From positions 396,896-446,378 of the forward strand of contig NZ_BDQX01000458.1 of NCBI RefSeq assembly GCF_003112455.1: 49,483 nt of DNA. Direction: 5' to 3'. A model generated the notes under the pieces. That model ran no database searches and was not told the DNA's origin. It saw only the letters and a list, made by a program, of their open reading frames with translations. The position numbers were made by a program, and so were the translations under genes. This document shows positions 49,005 to 49,483 of this stretch, piece by piece. Each line of letters begins with the position of its first letter. The stretch's first letter is position 1. This stretch comes from Paenibacillus agaridevorans. GTDB lineage: Bacteria; Bacillota; Bacilli; Paenibacillales; Paenibacillaceae.

Positions 49005-49483
49005 TTAAATCCGGCCTAATCCAACATACGTCAAGCCGGCTTCGCGGACTTTGGTCGGATTCAGCACATTACGTCCATCCATGACGATCGTTCCGCTCAT
49101 TTTTTGCCGAAGCTGATTCCAATCGGCATCCACGAATTCCTTCCAGCCGGTCGCCACGATGAGGGCGTGGGCACCCGTCGCTGCATCGGCAGCGGACTTC
49201 GCCCAAACAACGCCCGGCAGAGCAGGCGAAACCAGCGGGTCGTATGCCGTAACGGCGCAGCCTCTCGCAGCCAATCGCTTCATAAGCTCAATCGCTTGCG
49301 AATACCGCAAATCGTCGGTATTCTCCTTAAAGGTAGCTCCAAGCACTGCAACTTTGACCTCCGAGTCCAGATGGCCAAGCGACTTCTCCAGCTTGCCGAT
49401 ATAATGATCCGGCTGAGAAGCATTGACGGCGGCGACTTCCCGCAGCAGCCCCAGGCCAATCTTGCGGGAAGCCGCAGCTCCAA
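49005..49483 (-). CDS. UDP-glucose/UDP-N-acyl-hexose 6-dehydrogenase, C-terminal part (runs off window)
   Basis: The frame is open from the right edge to a TAG at 49005 (about 158 residues). It begins inside the central helical domain (AASRKIGLGLLREVAAVNASQPDHYIGKLEKSL) and covers the C-terminal NAD/UDP domain: VAVLGATFKENTDDLRYSQAIELMKRLAARG, TAYDPLVSPALPGVVW, IVATGWKEFVDADW, TIVMDGRNVLNPTKVREAGLTYVGLGR. It makes UDP-glucuronate or a similar sugar acid for surface polysaccharides. Confidence 0.92.
   Translation of the reverse strand, partial: GAAASRKIGLGLLREVAAVNASQPDHYIGKLEKSLGHLDSEVKVAVLGATFKENTDDLRYSQAIELMKRLAARGCAVTAYDPLVSPALPGVVWAKSAADAATGAHALIVATGWKEFVDADWNQLRQKMSGTIVMDGRNVLNPTKVREAGLTYVGLGRI

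Overview
The window looks like chromosomal DNA from a spore-forming, aerobic Bacillota of the Paenibacillaceae type (Paenibacillus/Cohnella-like). Supporting signs: an alpha/beta small acid-soluble spore protein gene behind a sigma-G-like promoter, Bacillus-type housekeeping families (murI, ypsA, ytxG/ytxH, DUF1232, HepT/YutE-like), strong AGGAGG ribosome binding sites, cre/CcpA-type and LacI-type operators, a class-I preQ1 riboswitch, and many sugar-catabolic operons each with its own local regulator. I see no rRNA, tRNA, CRISPR array, prophage or complete insertion sequence.

Layout. 1-5.2 kb: minus-strand housekeeping genes (membrane SepM-like protease fragment, DUF1450, HesB-like, DUF1232, M14 peptidase, glutamate racemase, ytxG-ytxH). 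5.4-7.0 kb: four-gene minus operon (Dabb protein, a 37-residue membrane peptide, HepT/YutE-like protein, SufR-like regulator). 7.1-8.0 kb: small membrane protein and a holin-like protein. 8.2-11.6 kb: queuosine operon queC-queD-queE-queF plus ypsA under a preQ1 riboswitch, with a 174-bp palindromic element between queE and queF. 11.7-13.4 kb: two poorly characterised genes. 13.4-13.9 kb: tandem array A (51-bp units). 14.3-23.6 kb: one long minus-strand array of rhaEW, a sensory-rhodopsin-transducer-family protein, rhaI, rhaB, a DeoR regulator and lutABC. It would carry L-rhamnose to DHAP and L-lactate and then oxidise the lactate to pyruvate. 23.9-25.2 kb: a nuclease-like gene whose natural reading frame carries an amber codon, followed by array B (eleven exact 51-bp hairpin units).

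25.3-28.4 kb: ArsR-type regulator divergent from an iron-type alcohol dehydrogenase and an aldo/keto reductase. 28.5-28.7 kb: 50-bp repeats in inverted arrangement (array D). 28.8-31.4 kb: ABC exporter with its TetR regulator. 31.6-36 kb: fucI-fucA-fucU operon (a second 165-bp palindromic element lies between fucI and fucA) and a divergent LacI regulator. 36-41.3 kb: AraC regulator, GH4 alpha-galactosidase melA, GH51 arabinofuranosidase and an esterase. 41.5-45.5 kb: NlpC/P60 protein, a ligase-like pseudoenzyme, SASP, fabV and a second prs. 45.5-48.5 kb: aldo/keto reductase and Gfo/Idh oxidoreductase with a divergent AraC regulator. 48.5-49 kb: array C, related to array A. The right edge holds the 3' part of a UDP-glucose dehydrogenase gene.

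Functionally the centre of the window is a plant-polysaccharide sugar island (rhamnose, fucose, alpha-galactosides, arabinans). The lactaldehyde made from deoxy-sugars seems to be dealt with locally: oxidised by RhaEW then LutABC on the rhamnose side, and possibly reduced by the alcohol dehydrogenase whose promoter shares 12 bases with the fuc operator. The least explained content is the set of intergenic arrays in at least three sequence families that share a period of 50-51 bp, array B being a string of conserved hairpins next to a nuclease-like gene.
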